DNA of 64,000 nucleotides from Zeus faber (taxonomy: Eukaryota; Chordata; Actinopteri; Zeiformes; Zeidae). Shown here in pieces: positions 55,699-64,000 of the stretch. A program made the translations under genes and the position numbers. The first letter of the stretch is position 1, and each line of letters starts with the position of its first letter. Under the pieces are notes generated by a model. It ran no database searches. It saw nothing but the letters and a program-made list of their open reading frames with translations, and was not told the origin of the DNA. The stretch covers positions 8,725,644-8,789,643 of the forward strand of contig OY482864.1 of the NCBI GenBank assembly GCA_960531495.1. Reading direction: 5' to 3'.

Positions 55699-57216
55699 TC
55701 AGTCATACAGCCCCAACACCATGTCCTCCGGGCTCTCCTCCATAAGTTGACCCCAGGAATAGGGCATGTTGTTGGGGGAGGCAGGGGGACCCCATGACCC
55801 CCCCTGCCCGTCGTCCTCAAAAAGGGCGGGGCTTTCCTCCAGAGGGGGGGGCTTCCCACCGACCTCCGCTGCCACTCCCTCCCTTTGGCCCGCCCTGTCC
55901 ACGACACCCCCTGCCACTTCCCTCATCTTCTTGGGGGCCTCCTTGCCCAACTGGTGGTGGTCCCTCCTCTTCCTCTGGGTCGCGGCCTGGGGGCCTGGCC
56001 CGGCGGAATCTGCTGGCGGTGATGCCTCGGGAGGGACCTTCGCAGGGGGAGGGAACGCCGCAGGAAGCCCTTCCACAGGTGGAGCCGCCTTCGGCTTGGC
56101 CACCACAGGGAGAGCCTCCCCAGGATCCGCCACAGGAAGTGCGGCTGCCACAGGGGGAGCCGCCCCGGGGGCCGTGGCTGCGGCCGGAGCAGGAGGAGAT
56201 CCCGCGGGAGAAGCCTTTCCGGGGACCACCGCAGGAGGAGCCGATGTCTTTTTCCCCGTCGCCGGAGGTGCCGCCGCACTTGGCGCCGAGACCGCCGCTC
56301 CTGGCACAGCCAGCGCCAAATCCGGAGGCCCCTGGGGCCGGCACACCGGGACGGGGGCCACCGGCACCGGCACCGAAACCGTAGGCGGGTCAGCCGCGAC
56401 TACCGCCGCGGAAGGAGGGGGCGCTGACTCCGCAGCCGGTCGATCCGGCTCCCCCTTGGGGCCGCCTATGACCCTCAGAGCGGCCGCGTAGGCCCTGCTG
56501 CACCCCTTGGCGAGGTGCTCAGGCGACCCGCAGATATGGCAGGCCCTTGGCATCGGACACTCCCTTGCCTCATGCCCAAGGGCCTGACAGAACCTGCACC
56601 TCTGCTGGCCACATTCTCCCTCCGCGTGGCCGCTAGCCCTGCACCTACGGCAGAAAGCCGGCTGCCTCGAATAAAACAGGTAGCCCCGATCCGCCCCGAT
56701 GTTGAAAAACGCCGGGGGGTGGGCCAAACCCCCCACCCCCGCCGCGTCCTGCCCCAGGAGGACCTGATACTGGCGCTTACCTGTCCAGATGCCGTTGCTG
56801 TCCCTCAGGCGCCTCGGGGACGTCAGCACCTCCGCGTACCTCCCCAGGAAGGCCGCCACAGCCTGGTCCGACACGTACGGATTGTACATGTGGACCGTCA
56901 CCACCCGAAAGTTCGGTCTGTCGAGGCTTTGCAGGTTGAAGAGGGAGACTGGCCTTGCTCCCGCTTGCCGCCGGCTCTCCTCCAGGGCCCTGTCACACAC
57001 CTCCTGTCCCAGGAAGGTGACATCGAAGCTCCTCTCTGCGTTGTTGGTCTGCAGGCAGAGTAGGTCCTCCACCTTCAGCTTCAGGGCCCCAAGCAGGACA
57101 GCCCTCCCAAACAGCTCCCTGGTCATCATGGGCTCCTTCTCCTCCTTCCACTGGTACCGCAGCGTAGCCCTCAGCCCCGCCCTCGGGACCGACTGTGAGG
57201 TTCCAGCCTGCGCCAT
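55699..57216 (-). CDS. LINE E ORF1: CCHC nucleic-acid-binding protein, intact
   Basis: Uninterrupted 505-codon frame from ATG at 57,216 (MAQAGTSQSVPRAG; frames starting further upstream need non-ATG starts). The N-terminal 180 residues form a conserved domain (LLGALKLKVEDLLCLQ, NFRVVTVHMYNPYVSD) that resembles the N-terminus of vertebrate ZCCHC3, from memory. Three CCHC knuckles follow at about residues 187-240 (CRRCRASGHAEGEC, CRFCQALGHEAREC, CHICGSPEHLAKGC). The tail is Ala/Pro-rich and low-complexity, ending LGLYD. Inferred role: RNA-binding partner of ORF2 in the retrotransposition particle. The same start is used in A, B and D. Confidence 0.9.
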   Translation of the reverse strand: MAQAGTSQSVPRAGLRATLRYQWKEEKEPMMTRELFGRAVLLGALKLKVEDLLCLQTNNAERSFDVTFLGQEVCDRALEESRRQAGARPVSLFNLQSLDRPNFRVVTVHMYNPYVSDQAVAAFLGRYAEVLTSPRRLRDSNGIWTGKRQYQVLLGQDAAGVGGLAHPPAFFNIGADRGYLFYSRQPAFCRRCRASGHAEGECGQQRCRFCQALGHEARECPMPRACHICGSPEHLAKGCSRAYAAALRVIGGPKGEPDRPAAESAPPPSAAVVAADPPTVSVPVPVAPVPVCRPQGPPDLALAVPGAAVSAPSAAAPPATGKKTSAPPAVVPGKASPAGSPPAPAAATAPGAAPPVAAALPVADPGEALPVVAKPKAAPPVEGLPAAFPPPAKVPPEASPPADSAGPGPQAATQRKRRDHHQLGKEAPKKMREVAGGVVDRAGQREGVAAEVGGKPPPLEESPALFEDDGQGGSWGPPASPNNMPYSWGQLMEESPEDMVLGLYD

Positions 57217-57321
57217 GTTCCAGCTGTGGTGTGTTGGCTCTCCAAAGGCAAAAAAAGCTCCCTTCCACACGACACTTGACTCCCATGGCAGGTTTCAACA
57301 ATGATTTCTGAAGGTGTAATA

Positions 57322-57359
57322 CACCTTCATGATCACTGTCTCCCCTCCCGGGTAAGTAT
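57322..57359 (-). other. U1 snRNA-like 5' head of LINE E
   Basis: The first transcribed bases of LINE E read ATACTTACC, CGGG, AGGGGAGA, CAG, TGATCA, T, GAAGGTG. In human U1 the blocks are ATACTTACC (the 5' splice-site-pairing end), TGGC, AGGGGAGA, TACCA, TGATCA, C, GAAGGTG (stem-loop I). Downstream the match ends and the sequence folds on itself (GAAGGTGTATTACACCTTC). Confidence 0.87.
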
Positions 57360-57361
57360 CG

Positions 57362-57410
57362 TTAGTAAAAGGCGAAAGGCTTATTCGGGCTGAAGAGAAA
57401 CCAGAGTAAT
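57362..57410 (-). pseudogene. U5 snRNA 5' part before LINE E
   Basis: Minus strand ATTACTCTGGTTTCTCTTC ... AAGCCTTTCGCCTTTTACTAA, then LINE E. The 5' half of the U5 gene whose 3' half is at 52,039-52,131. Confidence 0.92.
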
Positions 57411-57707
57411 TAATAAGATTGATGCAAATGATGGAAATGGGTGTTGGTGCCGTCGCCTATCAGAATGACGGTCCTGCTTTTTGGCTAGGTGCAGAGCGAC
57501 TGAAAGGTCTTACATTGACTAGCAGTCCACGCCACCCTTTAACCATCGATTCCAAATCAGAACAATGAATGGGTGTCACTTATTATGTACAGACAGACTG
57601 AGGGAAAGTTTTATCTGGGATTAAAACAGCAGCACTACTGTGACAGCCTGCTCCGCATTTGCCAGAAAAGTCTGAGACGTGGATGTATCATCAACATACT
57701 ATTCCAC

Positions 57708-57779
57708 CTCCCCGTCGGGGAATTGAACCCCGGTCTCCTGCGTGACAAGCAGGGAAACTGGCCACAATACTAACGAGGA
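57708..57779 (-). tRNA. tRNA-Asp(GTC), class II D arm
   Basis: 72 bases, anticodon GTC, all stems paired except the D arm, where T replaces A at positions 14 and 24. Same variant as 51,360 and 60,994. First unit type of the trimer. Confidence 0.7.
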
Positions 57780-58386
57780 TACGCCGGGTGAATATTCACA
57801 GAGCAAAGTTAAAAAATATCTTTTGTCACAAGGAAAACGTATCTGCAGACAGATGGTTACGGTAAGCCTAATTTAGCTGGACAAATGAAATGGGCCCATG
57901 TATGTCCTAGGCCAGGGAGGGGCGAATATTTTGGTTCAAGGGCCGGTTACAGTTTTGAAGACCATGTGAGAGGCCACATTCAAGTTTATTCAAGTTTCCT
58001 TTCGGCTTTTTGGCTCATCAAATGAGGAAGAAGCTTCAAAATGGGACTTGACTGTAGGACATGTTTTGAGCAGAAACTGGCACACAGAATTAAAATCGCT
58101 TTAGAGATACGACAACCGTACAAAATGTAGGTGGAACGATTTAACTGGCTTGGGGACAACCCGCTGGTTTTTCAGACCATGGCTTTAATCATTCACTTTA
58201 AAATGAAAGGAAATTCACTCTGTATTGTTCACTCGTATTCCTGTATCCGAATTACTGCGTGGAGGTGTGGGGTAACATGTACAAAAAAAGAGCCATGCAG
58301 GACTGACTAACAGTTTTACGCTTTTACTGCAAGCGAGGCAGATATCTTAGTGTTAAGCACTCTGTGATTTACTTATACAATGTTGT

Positions 58387-58506
58387 TGGGCTTCGCCAGT
58401 TGGAAAAGCCTACCAAAAATAGGCGAAACTCTTAGTTGTCCCTCTCCACGGAAGTCTTTAGTAAAAGGCGAAAGGCTTATTCTGGCTGAAGAGAGACCAG
58501 AGTAAT
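58387..58506 (-). ncRNA. U5 snRNA, full length (variant b)
   Basis: Invariant loop 1 intact. Variant b: Sm site TATTTTTGG and 3' loop CTGGCG. The 5' part reads TGGTCTCTCTTCAGCCAG (compare TGGTTTCTCTTCAGCCCG in variant a). Probably functional, though the Sm site is less canonical. Confidence 0.88.
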
Positions 58507-58803
58507 GAATAAGATTGATGCATATGATGGAAATGGGTGTTGGTGCTGTCGCCTATCAGAATGACGGTCCTGCTTTTTGGCTAGGTGCAGAGCGACTGAA
58601 AGGTCTTACATTGACTAGCAGTCCACGCCACCCTTTAACCATCGATTCCAAATCAGAACAATGAATGGGTGTCACTTATTATGTACAGAGAGACTGAGGG
58701 AAAGTTTTCTCTGGGATTAAAACAGCAGCACTACTGTGACAGCCTGCTCCGCATTTCCCTGAAAAGCCTGAGACGTGGATGGATCATCAACATACTATTC
58801 CAC

Positions 58804-58875
58804 CTCCCTGTCGGGGAATTGAACCCCGGTCTCCTGCGTGACAAGCAGGGATACTGGCCTCTATACTAACGAGGA
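58804..58875 (-). tRNA. tRNA-Asp(GTC), class I'
   Basis: Normal D-stem (GTAT ... GTAT) with D-loop AGAGGCCA. The acceptor stem has one mismatch (C5 against A68, from ...CCTGTCGGGG on the plus strand) not seen in other copies. Anticodon GTC. Confidence 0.75.
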
Positions 58876-59482
58876 TACGCCGGGTGAATATTCACAGAGC
58901 AAAGTTAAAAAATATCTTTTGTCACAAGGAAAACGTATCTGCAGACAGATGGTTACGGTAAGCCTAATTTAGCTGGACAAATGAAATGGGCCCATGTATG
59001 TCCTAGGCCAGGGAGGGGCGAATATTTTGGTTCAAGGGCCGGTTACAGTTTTGAAGACCATGTGAGAGGCCACATTCAAGTTTATTCAAGTTTCCTTGCG
59101 GCTTTTTGGCTCATCAAATGAGGAAGAAGCTTCAAAATGGGACTTGACTGTAGGACATGTTTTGAGCAGAAACTGGCACACAGAATTAAAATCGCTTTAG
59201 AGATACGACAACCGTACAAAATGTAGGTGGAACGATTTAACTGGCTTGGGGACAACCCGCTGGTTTTTCAGACCATGGCTTTAATCATTCACTTTAAAAT
59301 GAAAGGAAATTCACTCTGTATTGTTCACTCGTATTCCTGTATCCGAATTACTGCGTGGAGGTGTGGGGTAACATGTACAAAAAAAGAGCCATGCAGGACT
59401 GACTAACAGTTTTACGCTTCTACTGCGAGCGAGGCAGATATCTTAGTGTTAAGCACTCTGTGATTTACTTATACAATGTTGT

Positions 59483-59602
59483 TGGGCTTCACCAGTTGGA
59501 AAAGCCTACCAAAAATTGGCGAAACTCTTAGTTGTCCCTCTCCACGGAAGTCTTTAGTAAAAGGCGAAAGGCTTATTCGGGCTGAAGAGAAACCAGAGTA
59601 AT
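59483..59602 (-). ncRNA. U5 snRNA, full length (variant a)
   Basis: Same as the copy at 50,943: loop 1 intact, Sm site AATTTTTGG, 3' loop CTGGTG. An octamer-like ATTTGCAT lies about 15 bases upstream of the 5' end. Confidence 0.9.
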
Positions 59603-59899
59603 TAATAAGATTGATGCAAATGATGGAAATGGGTGTTGGTGCCGTCGCCTATCAGAATGATGGTCCTGCTTTTTGGCTAGGTGCAGAGCGACTGAAAGGT
59701 CTTACATTGACTAGGAGTCCACGCCACCCTTTAACCATCGATTCCAAATCAGAACAATGAATGGGTGTCACTTATTATGTACAGACAGACTGAGGGAAAG
59801 TTTTCTCTGGGATCAAAACAGCAGCACTACTGTGACAGCCTGCTCCGCATTTCCCTGAAAACCCTGAGACGTGGATGGATCATCAACATACTATTCCAC

Positions 59900-59971
59900 C
59901 TCCCCGTCGGGGAATTGAACCCCGGTCTCCTGCGTGACAAGCAGGGATACTGGCCACTATACTAACGAGGA
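59900..59971 (-). tRNA. tRNA-Asp(GTC), class I (canonical)
   Basis: 72 bases with anticodon GTC at 59,936-59,938. Acceptor TCCTCGT/ACGGGGA, D-stem GTAT/GTAT, anticodon stem CCTGC/GCAGG and T-stem CGGGG/CCCCG all pair (two G-U). A14, G18 and G19 are present. The A box is intact; the B box reads GGTTCAATTCC (A for G at position 57). Very close to mammalian tRNA-Asp. A run of four T lies about 45 bases downstream. The best candidate for a working gene, with 63,185. Confidence 0.92.
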
Positions 59972-60104
59972 TACGCCGGGTGAATATTCACAGAGCAAAG
60001 TTAAAAAATATATTTTGTCACAAGGAAAACATATCTGCAGACAGATGGTTACGGTAAGCCTAATTTAGCTGGACAAATGAAATGGGCCCATGTATGTCCT
60101 AGGC

Positions 60105-60138
60105 CAGGGATGGGCTAATATTTTGGTTCAAGGGCCGG
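60105..60138 (+). other. hAT-like terminal sequence inside the array unit
   Basis: CAGGGATGGGCTAATATTTT then GGTTCAAGGGCC resembles the terminal inverted repeat of hAT (Charlie/Zaphod-type) elements, which often begin CAGGGGTGGGCAAAC. The same block is present in every unit, including the old ones (11,563 and 26,829). The opposite terminus is not found, so it may be a fossil end that became part of the unit. Confidence 0.4.
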
Positions 60139-60576
60139 TTACAGTTTTGAAGACCATGTGAGAGGCCACATTCAAGTTTATTCAAGTTTCCTTTCGGCTT
60201 TTTGGCTCATCAAATGAGGAAGAAGCTTCAAAATGGGACTTGACTGTAGGACATGTTTTGAGCAGAAACTGGCACACAGAATTAAAATCGCTTTAGAGAT
60301 ACAACAACCGTACAAAATGTAGGTGGAACGATTTAACTGGCTTGGGGACAACCCGCTGGTTTGCAGACCATGGCTTTAAACATTCACTTTAAAATTAAAG
60401 GAAATTCACACTGTATTGTTCACTCGTATTCCTGTATCCGAATTACTGCGTGGAGGTGTGGGTAACATGTACAAAAAAAGAGCCATGCAGGACTGACTAA
60501 CAGTTTTACGCTTTTACTGCGAGCGAGGCAGATATCTTAGTGTTAAGCACTCTGTGATTTACTTATACAATGTTGT

Positions 60577-60696
60577 TGGGCTTCACCAGTTGGAAAAGCC
60601 TACCAAAAATTGGCGAAACTCTTAGTTGTCCCTCTCCACGGAAGTCTTTAGTAAAAGGCGAAAGGCTTATTCGGGCTGAAGAGAAACCAGAGTAAT
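60577..60696 (-). ncRNA. U5 snRNA, full length (variant a)
   Basis: Loop 1, Sm site AATTTTTGG and 3' stem-loop intact; identical in all landmarks to 59,483. Confidence 0.9.
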
Positions 60697-60993
60697 TAAT
60701 AAGATTGATGCAAATGATGGAAATGGGTGTTGGTGCCGTCGCCTATCAGAATGACGGTCCTGCTTTTTGGCTAGGTGCAGAGCGACTGAAAGGTCTTACA
60801 TTGACTAGCAGTCCACGCCACCCTTTAACCATCGATTCCAAATCAGAACAATGAATGGGTGTCACTTATTATGTACAGACAGACTGAGGGAAAGTTTTCT
60901 CTGGGATCAAAACAGCAGCACTACTGTGACAGCCTGCTCCGCATTTCCCTGAAAACCCTGAGACGTGGATGGATCATCAACATACTATTCCAC

Positions 60994-61065
60994 CTCCCCG
61001 TCGGGGAATTGAACCCCGGTCTCCTGCGTGACAAGCAGGGAAACTGGCCACAATACTAACGAGGA
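60994..61065 (-). tRNA. tRNA-Asp(GTC), class II D arm
   Basis: Same D-arm changes (T14, T24) as 57,708, exactly three units (3286 bp) away. Anticodon GTC; other stems intact. Confidence 0.7.
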
Positions 61066-61672
61066 TACGCCGGGTGAATATTCACAGAGCAAAGTTAAAA
61101 AATATCTTTTGTCACAAGGAAAACGTATCTGCAGACAGATGGTTACGGTAAGCCTAATTTAGCTGGACAAATGAAATGGGCCCATGTATGTCCTAGGCCA
61201 GGGAGGGGCGAATATTTTGGTTCAAGGGCCGGTTACAGTTTTGAAGACCATGTGAGAGGCCACATTCAAGTTTATTCAAGTTTCCTTTCGGCTTTTTGGC
61301 TCATCAAATGAGGAAGAAGCTTCAAAATGGGACTTGACTGTAGGACATGTTTTGAGCAGAAACTGGCACACAGAATTAAAATCGCTTTAGAGATACGACA
61401 ACCGTACAAAATGTAGGTGGAACGATTTAACTGGCTTGGGGACAACCCGCTGGTTTTTCAGACCATGGCTTTAATCATTCACTTTAAAATGAAAGGAAAT
61501 TCACTCTGTATTGTTCACTCGTATTCCTGTATCCGAATTACTGCGTGGAGGTGTGGGGTAACATGTACAAAAAAAGAGCCATGCAGGACTGACTAACAGT
61601 TTTACGCTTTTACTGCAAGCGAGGCAGATATCTTAGTGTTAAGCACTCTGTGATTTACTTATACAATGTTGT

Positions 61673-61792
61673 TGGGCTTCGCCAGTTGGAAAAGCCTACC
61701 AAAAATAGGCGAAACTCTTAGTTGTCCCTCTCCACGGAAGTCTTTAGTAAAAGGCGAAAGGCTTATTCTGGCTGAAGAGAGACCAGAGTAAT
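61673..61792 (-). ncRNA. U5 snRNA, full length (variant b)
   Basis: Same variant as 58,387 (Sm site TATTTTTGG, CTGGCG loop, TGGTCTCTC 5' part), 3286 bp away. Confidence 0.88.
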
Positions 61793-62089
61793 GAATAAGA
61801 TTGATGCATATGATGGAAATGGGTGTTGGTGCTGTCGCCTATCAGAATGACGGTCCTGCTTTTTGGCTAGGTGCAGAGCGACTGAAAGGTCTTACATTGA
61901 CTAGCAGTCCACGCCACCCTTTAACCATCGATTCCAAATCAGAACAATGAATGGGTGTCACTTATTATGTACAGAGAGACTGAGGGAAAGTTTTCTCTGG
62001 GATTAAAACAGCAGCACTACTGTGACAGCCTGCTCCGCATTTCCCTGAAAAGCCTGAGACGTGGATGGATCATCAACATACTATTCCAC

Positions 62090-62161
62090 CTCCCCGTCGG
62101 GGAATTGAACCCCGGTCTCCTGCGTGACAAGCAGGGATACTGGCCTCTATACTAACGAGGA
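62090..62161 (-). tRNA. tRNA-Asp(GTC), class I'
   Basis: D-loop AGAGGCCA as in 58,804, but with the acceptor stem fully paired (CCCCGTC on the plus strand). Anticodon GTC. Plausibly functional. Confidence 0.85.
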
Positions 62162-62767
62162 TACGCCGGGTGAATATTCACAGAGCAAAGTTAAAAAATA
62201 TCTTTTGTCACAAGGAAAACGTATCTGCAGACAGATGGTTACGGTAAGCCTAATTTAGCTGGACAAATGAAATGGGCCCATGTATGTCCTAGGCCAGGGA
62301 GGGGCGAATATTTTGGTTCAAGGGCCGGTTACAGTTTTGAAGACCATGTGAGAGGCCACATTCAAGTTTATTCAAGTTTCCTTGCGGCTTTTTGGCTCAT
62401 CAAATGAGGAAGAAGCTTCAAAATGGGACTTGACTGTAGGACATGTTTTGAGCAGAAACTGGCACACAGAATTAAAATCGCTTTAGAGATACGACAACCG
62501 TACAAAATGTAGGTGGAACGATTTAACTGGCTTGGGGACAACCCGCTGGTTTTTCAGACCATGGCTTTAATCATTCACTTTAAAATGAAAGGAAATTCAC
62601 TCTGTATTGTTCACTCGTATTCCTGTATCCGAATTACTGCGTGGAGGTGTGGGGTAACATGTACAAAAAAAGAGCCTACAGGACTGACTAACAGTTTTAC
62701 GCTTCTACTGCGAGCGAGGCAGATATCTTAGTGTTAAGCACTCTGTGATTTACTTATACAATGTTGT

Positions 62768-62887
62768 TGGGCTTCACCAGTTGGAAAAGCCTACCAAAAA
62801 TTGGCGAAACTCTTAGTTGTCCCTCTCCACGGAAGTCTTTAGTAAAAGGCGAAAGGCTTATTCGGGCTTAAGAGAAACCAGAGTAAT
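62768..62887 (-). ncRNA. U5 snRNA, full length (variant a)
   Basis: Loop 1 and Sm site AATTTTTGG intact. One change in the 5' stem (TTAAGCCCG instead of TCAGCCCG context). Confidence 0.88.
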
Positions 62888-63184
62888 TAATAAGATTGAT
62901 GCAAATGATGGAAATGGGTGTTGGTGCCGTCGCCTATCAGAATGACGGTCCTGCTTTTTGGCTAGGTGCAGAGCGACTGAAAGGTCTTACATTGACTAGC
63001 AGTCCACGCCACCCTTTAACCATCGATTCCAAATCAGAACAATGAATGGGTGTCACTTATTATGTACAGACAGACTGAGGGAAAGTTTTCTCTGGGATCA
63101 AAACAGCAGCACTACTGTGACAGCCTGCTCCGCATTTCCCTGAAAACCCTGAGACGTGGATGGATCATCAACATACTATTCCAC

Positions 63185-63256
63185 CTCCCCGTCGGGGAAT
63201 TGAACCCCGGTCTCCTGCGTGACAAGCAGGGATACTGGCCACTATACTAACGAGGA
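63185..63256 (-). tRNA. tRNA-Asp(GTC), class I (canonical)
   Basis: Identical to the copy at 59,900 in all stems and loops, three units away. Anticodon GTC, A14 and both D-loop G residues present. Confidence 0.92.
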
Positions 63257-63863
63257 TACGCCGGGTGAATATTCACAGAGCAAAGTTAAAAAATATCTTT
63301 TGTCACAAGGAAAACGTATCTGCAGACAGATGGTTACGGTAAGCCTAATTTAGCTGGACAAATGAAATGGGCCCATGTATGTCCTAGGCCAGGGATGGGC
63401 TAATATTTTGGTTCAAGGGCCGGTTACAGTTTTGAAGACCATGTGAGAGGCCACATTCAAGTTTATTCAAGTTTCCTTTCGGCTTTTTGGCTCTTCAAAT
63501 GAGGAAGAAGCTTCAAAATGGGACTTGACTGTAGGACATGTTTTGAGCAGAAACTGGCACACAGAATTAAAATCGCTTTAGAGATACAACAACCGTACAA
63601 AATGTAGGTGGAACGATTTAACTGGCTTGGGGACAACCCGCTGGTTTGCAGACCATGGCTTTAAACATTCACTTTAAAATTAAAGGAAATTCACACTCTG
63701 TATTGTTCACTCGTATTCCTGTATCCGAATTACTGCGTGGAGGTGTGGGTAACATGTACAAAAAAAGAGCCATGCAGGACTGACTAACAGTTTTACGCTT
63801 TTACTGCGAGCGAGGCAGATATCTTAGTGTTAAGCACTCTGTGATTTACTTATACAATGTTGT

Positions 63864-63983
63864 TGGGCTTCACCAGTTGGAAAAGCCTACCAAAAATTGG
63901 CGAAACTCTTAGTTGTCCCTCTCCACGGAAGTCTTTAGTAAAAGGCGAAAGGCTTATTCGGGCTGAAGAGAAACCAGAGTAAT
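63864..63983 (-). ncRNA. U5 snRNA, full length (variant a)
   Basis: Complete copy near the window end; landmarks as at 59,483. Its upstream promoter region lies mostly beyond 64,000. Confidence 0.9.
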
Positions 63984-64000
63984 TAATAAGATTGATGCAA

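Larger units (their letters stand above)
52132..57361 (-). mobile_element. Tx1-like LINE copy E, full length, in U5 loop 1
   Basis: 5.23 kb, the most complete copy. Minus-strand order: U1-like head (57,359-57,322), 5' untranslated region, ORF1 (57,216-55,699), 105-bp gap, ORF2 (55,594-52,233), 100-bp 3' untranslated region with AATAAA, ending ACATAAACC without poly(A). U5 flanks on both sides share GCCTTTTACTAA, a 12-base target duplication. Inserted in U5 sense orientation. Two-ORF structure, CCHC ORF1, AP-type endonuclease and target in a multicopy RNA gene fit the Tx1 group of LINEs; clade not tested. Confidence 0.93.
57362..64000 (-). repeat. Fresh U5/tRNA-Asp tandem array, six units
   Basis: Six consecutive units of 1094-1096 bp, each with tRNA-Asp and U5 on the minus strand, about 0.6 kb from the tRNA to the next U5. 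Apart from a few variable positions the units are near-identical. Variant positions repeat every third unit, so the array is a trimeric higher-order repeat of about 3286 bp. The array runs off the end of the window. Confidence 0.97.

Noticed and set aside
55766..56491. Long plus-strand ORFs opposite LINE E ORF1 (also at 32,826 and 38,513)
   Set aside because: Shadow frames of the Ala/Pro-rich ORF1 tail; the minus-strand frame carries the CCHC knuckles.
57573..57773. A 66-codon plus-strand ORF recurring in each array unit (57,573; 58,669; 59,765; 60,859; 61,955; 63,050)
   Set aside because: It runs antisense through the tRNA-Asp gene. Its conservation follows from the array being young, and it lacks any domain or codon bias of its own.
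60198..60222. U2 snRNA-like segment (TTTCGGCTTTTTGGCTCATC) on the plus strand of each unit
   Set aside because: It resembles the first 28 bases of U2 (CTCGGCCTTTTGGCTAAGATC), but nothing after that matches: no branch-point-pairing region and no Sm site. Too short to call.
57362..64000. CRISPR-like array of regular repeats
   Set aside because: Period 1.095 kb and near-identity over the whole unit; no short repeat-spacer structure, and the genome is eukaryotic.

Overview
The window is a transposon-crowded stretch of a vertebrate genome, almost certainly a teleost fish. The evidence is a fish-type Tc1 element, tRNA-headed SINEs with the common fish tail, L2-like LINEs with an esterase ORF1, a decayed retrovirus and long (TG)n tracts. 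I see no intact host protein-coding gene. The host genes are small-RNA genes: a tandem array whose roughly 1.095 kb unit carries a U5 spliceosomal snRNA gene and a tRNA-Asp(GTC) gene, both on the minus strand.

Layout. 1-7198 is a decayed endogenous retrovirus (gag and pol pieces, env, PPT, 3' LTR; its 5' end lies outside the window). 7199-10183 is unassigned sequence with a (TG)n microsatellite and a GC-rich block. From about 10.2 kb to the end the backbone is the U5/tRNA-Asp array, old and diverged on the left, fresh on the right (57.4-64 kb). The array is interrupted by an L2-like LINE (12.4-26.5 kb) that itself holds a Ty3/gypsy element with 1.3 kb LTRs (16,965-25,723), by a pogo-like fragment (27.25-27.8 kb), by four insertions plus one fragment of a two-ORF LINE (A 29.27-34.23, B 35.19-39.93, C 39.93-40.64, D 48.5-49.95, E 52.13-57.36 kb), and by a second L2-like LINE on the minus strand (41.5-48.5 kb) that contains a 1.6 kb Tc1 element.

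Central observation. The two-ORF LINE (Tx1-like: ORF1 with three CCHC knuckles, ORF2 with AP-endonuclease and reverse transcriptase) interrupts the U5 gene at the same place wherever a junction is preserved: A, B and E on the 3' side, A, D and E on the 5' side. That place is the invariant loop 1 of U5, and about 12 bases (GCCTTTTACTAA) are duplicated. The LINE always lies in the U5 sense orientation. The first 40-odd bases of the LINE itself, in A, D and E, resemble the 5' end of U1 snRNA (5' splice-site-recognition sequence plus stem-loop I). I interpret this as a U5-targeted, site-specific LINE with a U1-derived 5' head that sits where the U5 promoter could transcribe it.

The fresh right-hand array is organised as a three-unit higher-order repeat (about 3.286 kb), shown independently by tRNA variants (order II, I', I) and U5 variants (order b, a, a). 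Some tRNA copies have substitutions in the D arm or anticodon and look non-functional as tRNA-Asp. All homology statements come from reading motifs by eye; no database search was possible.
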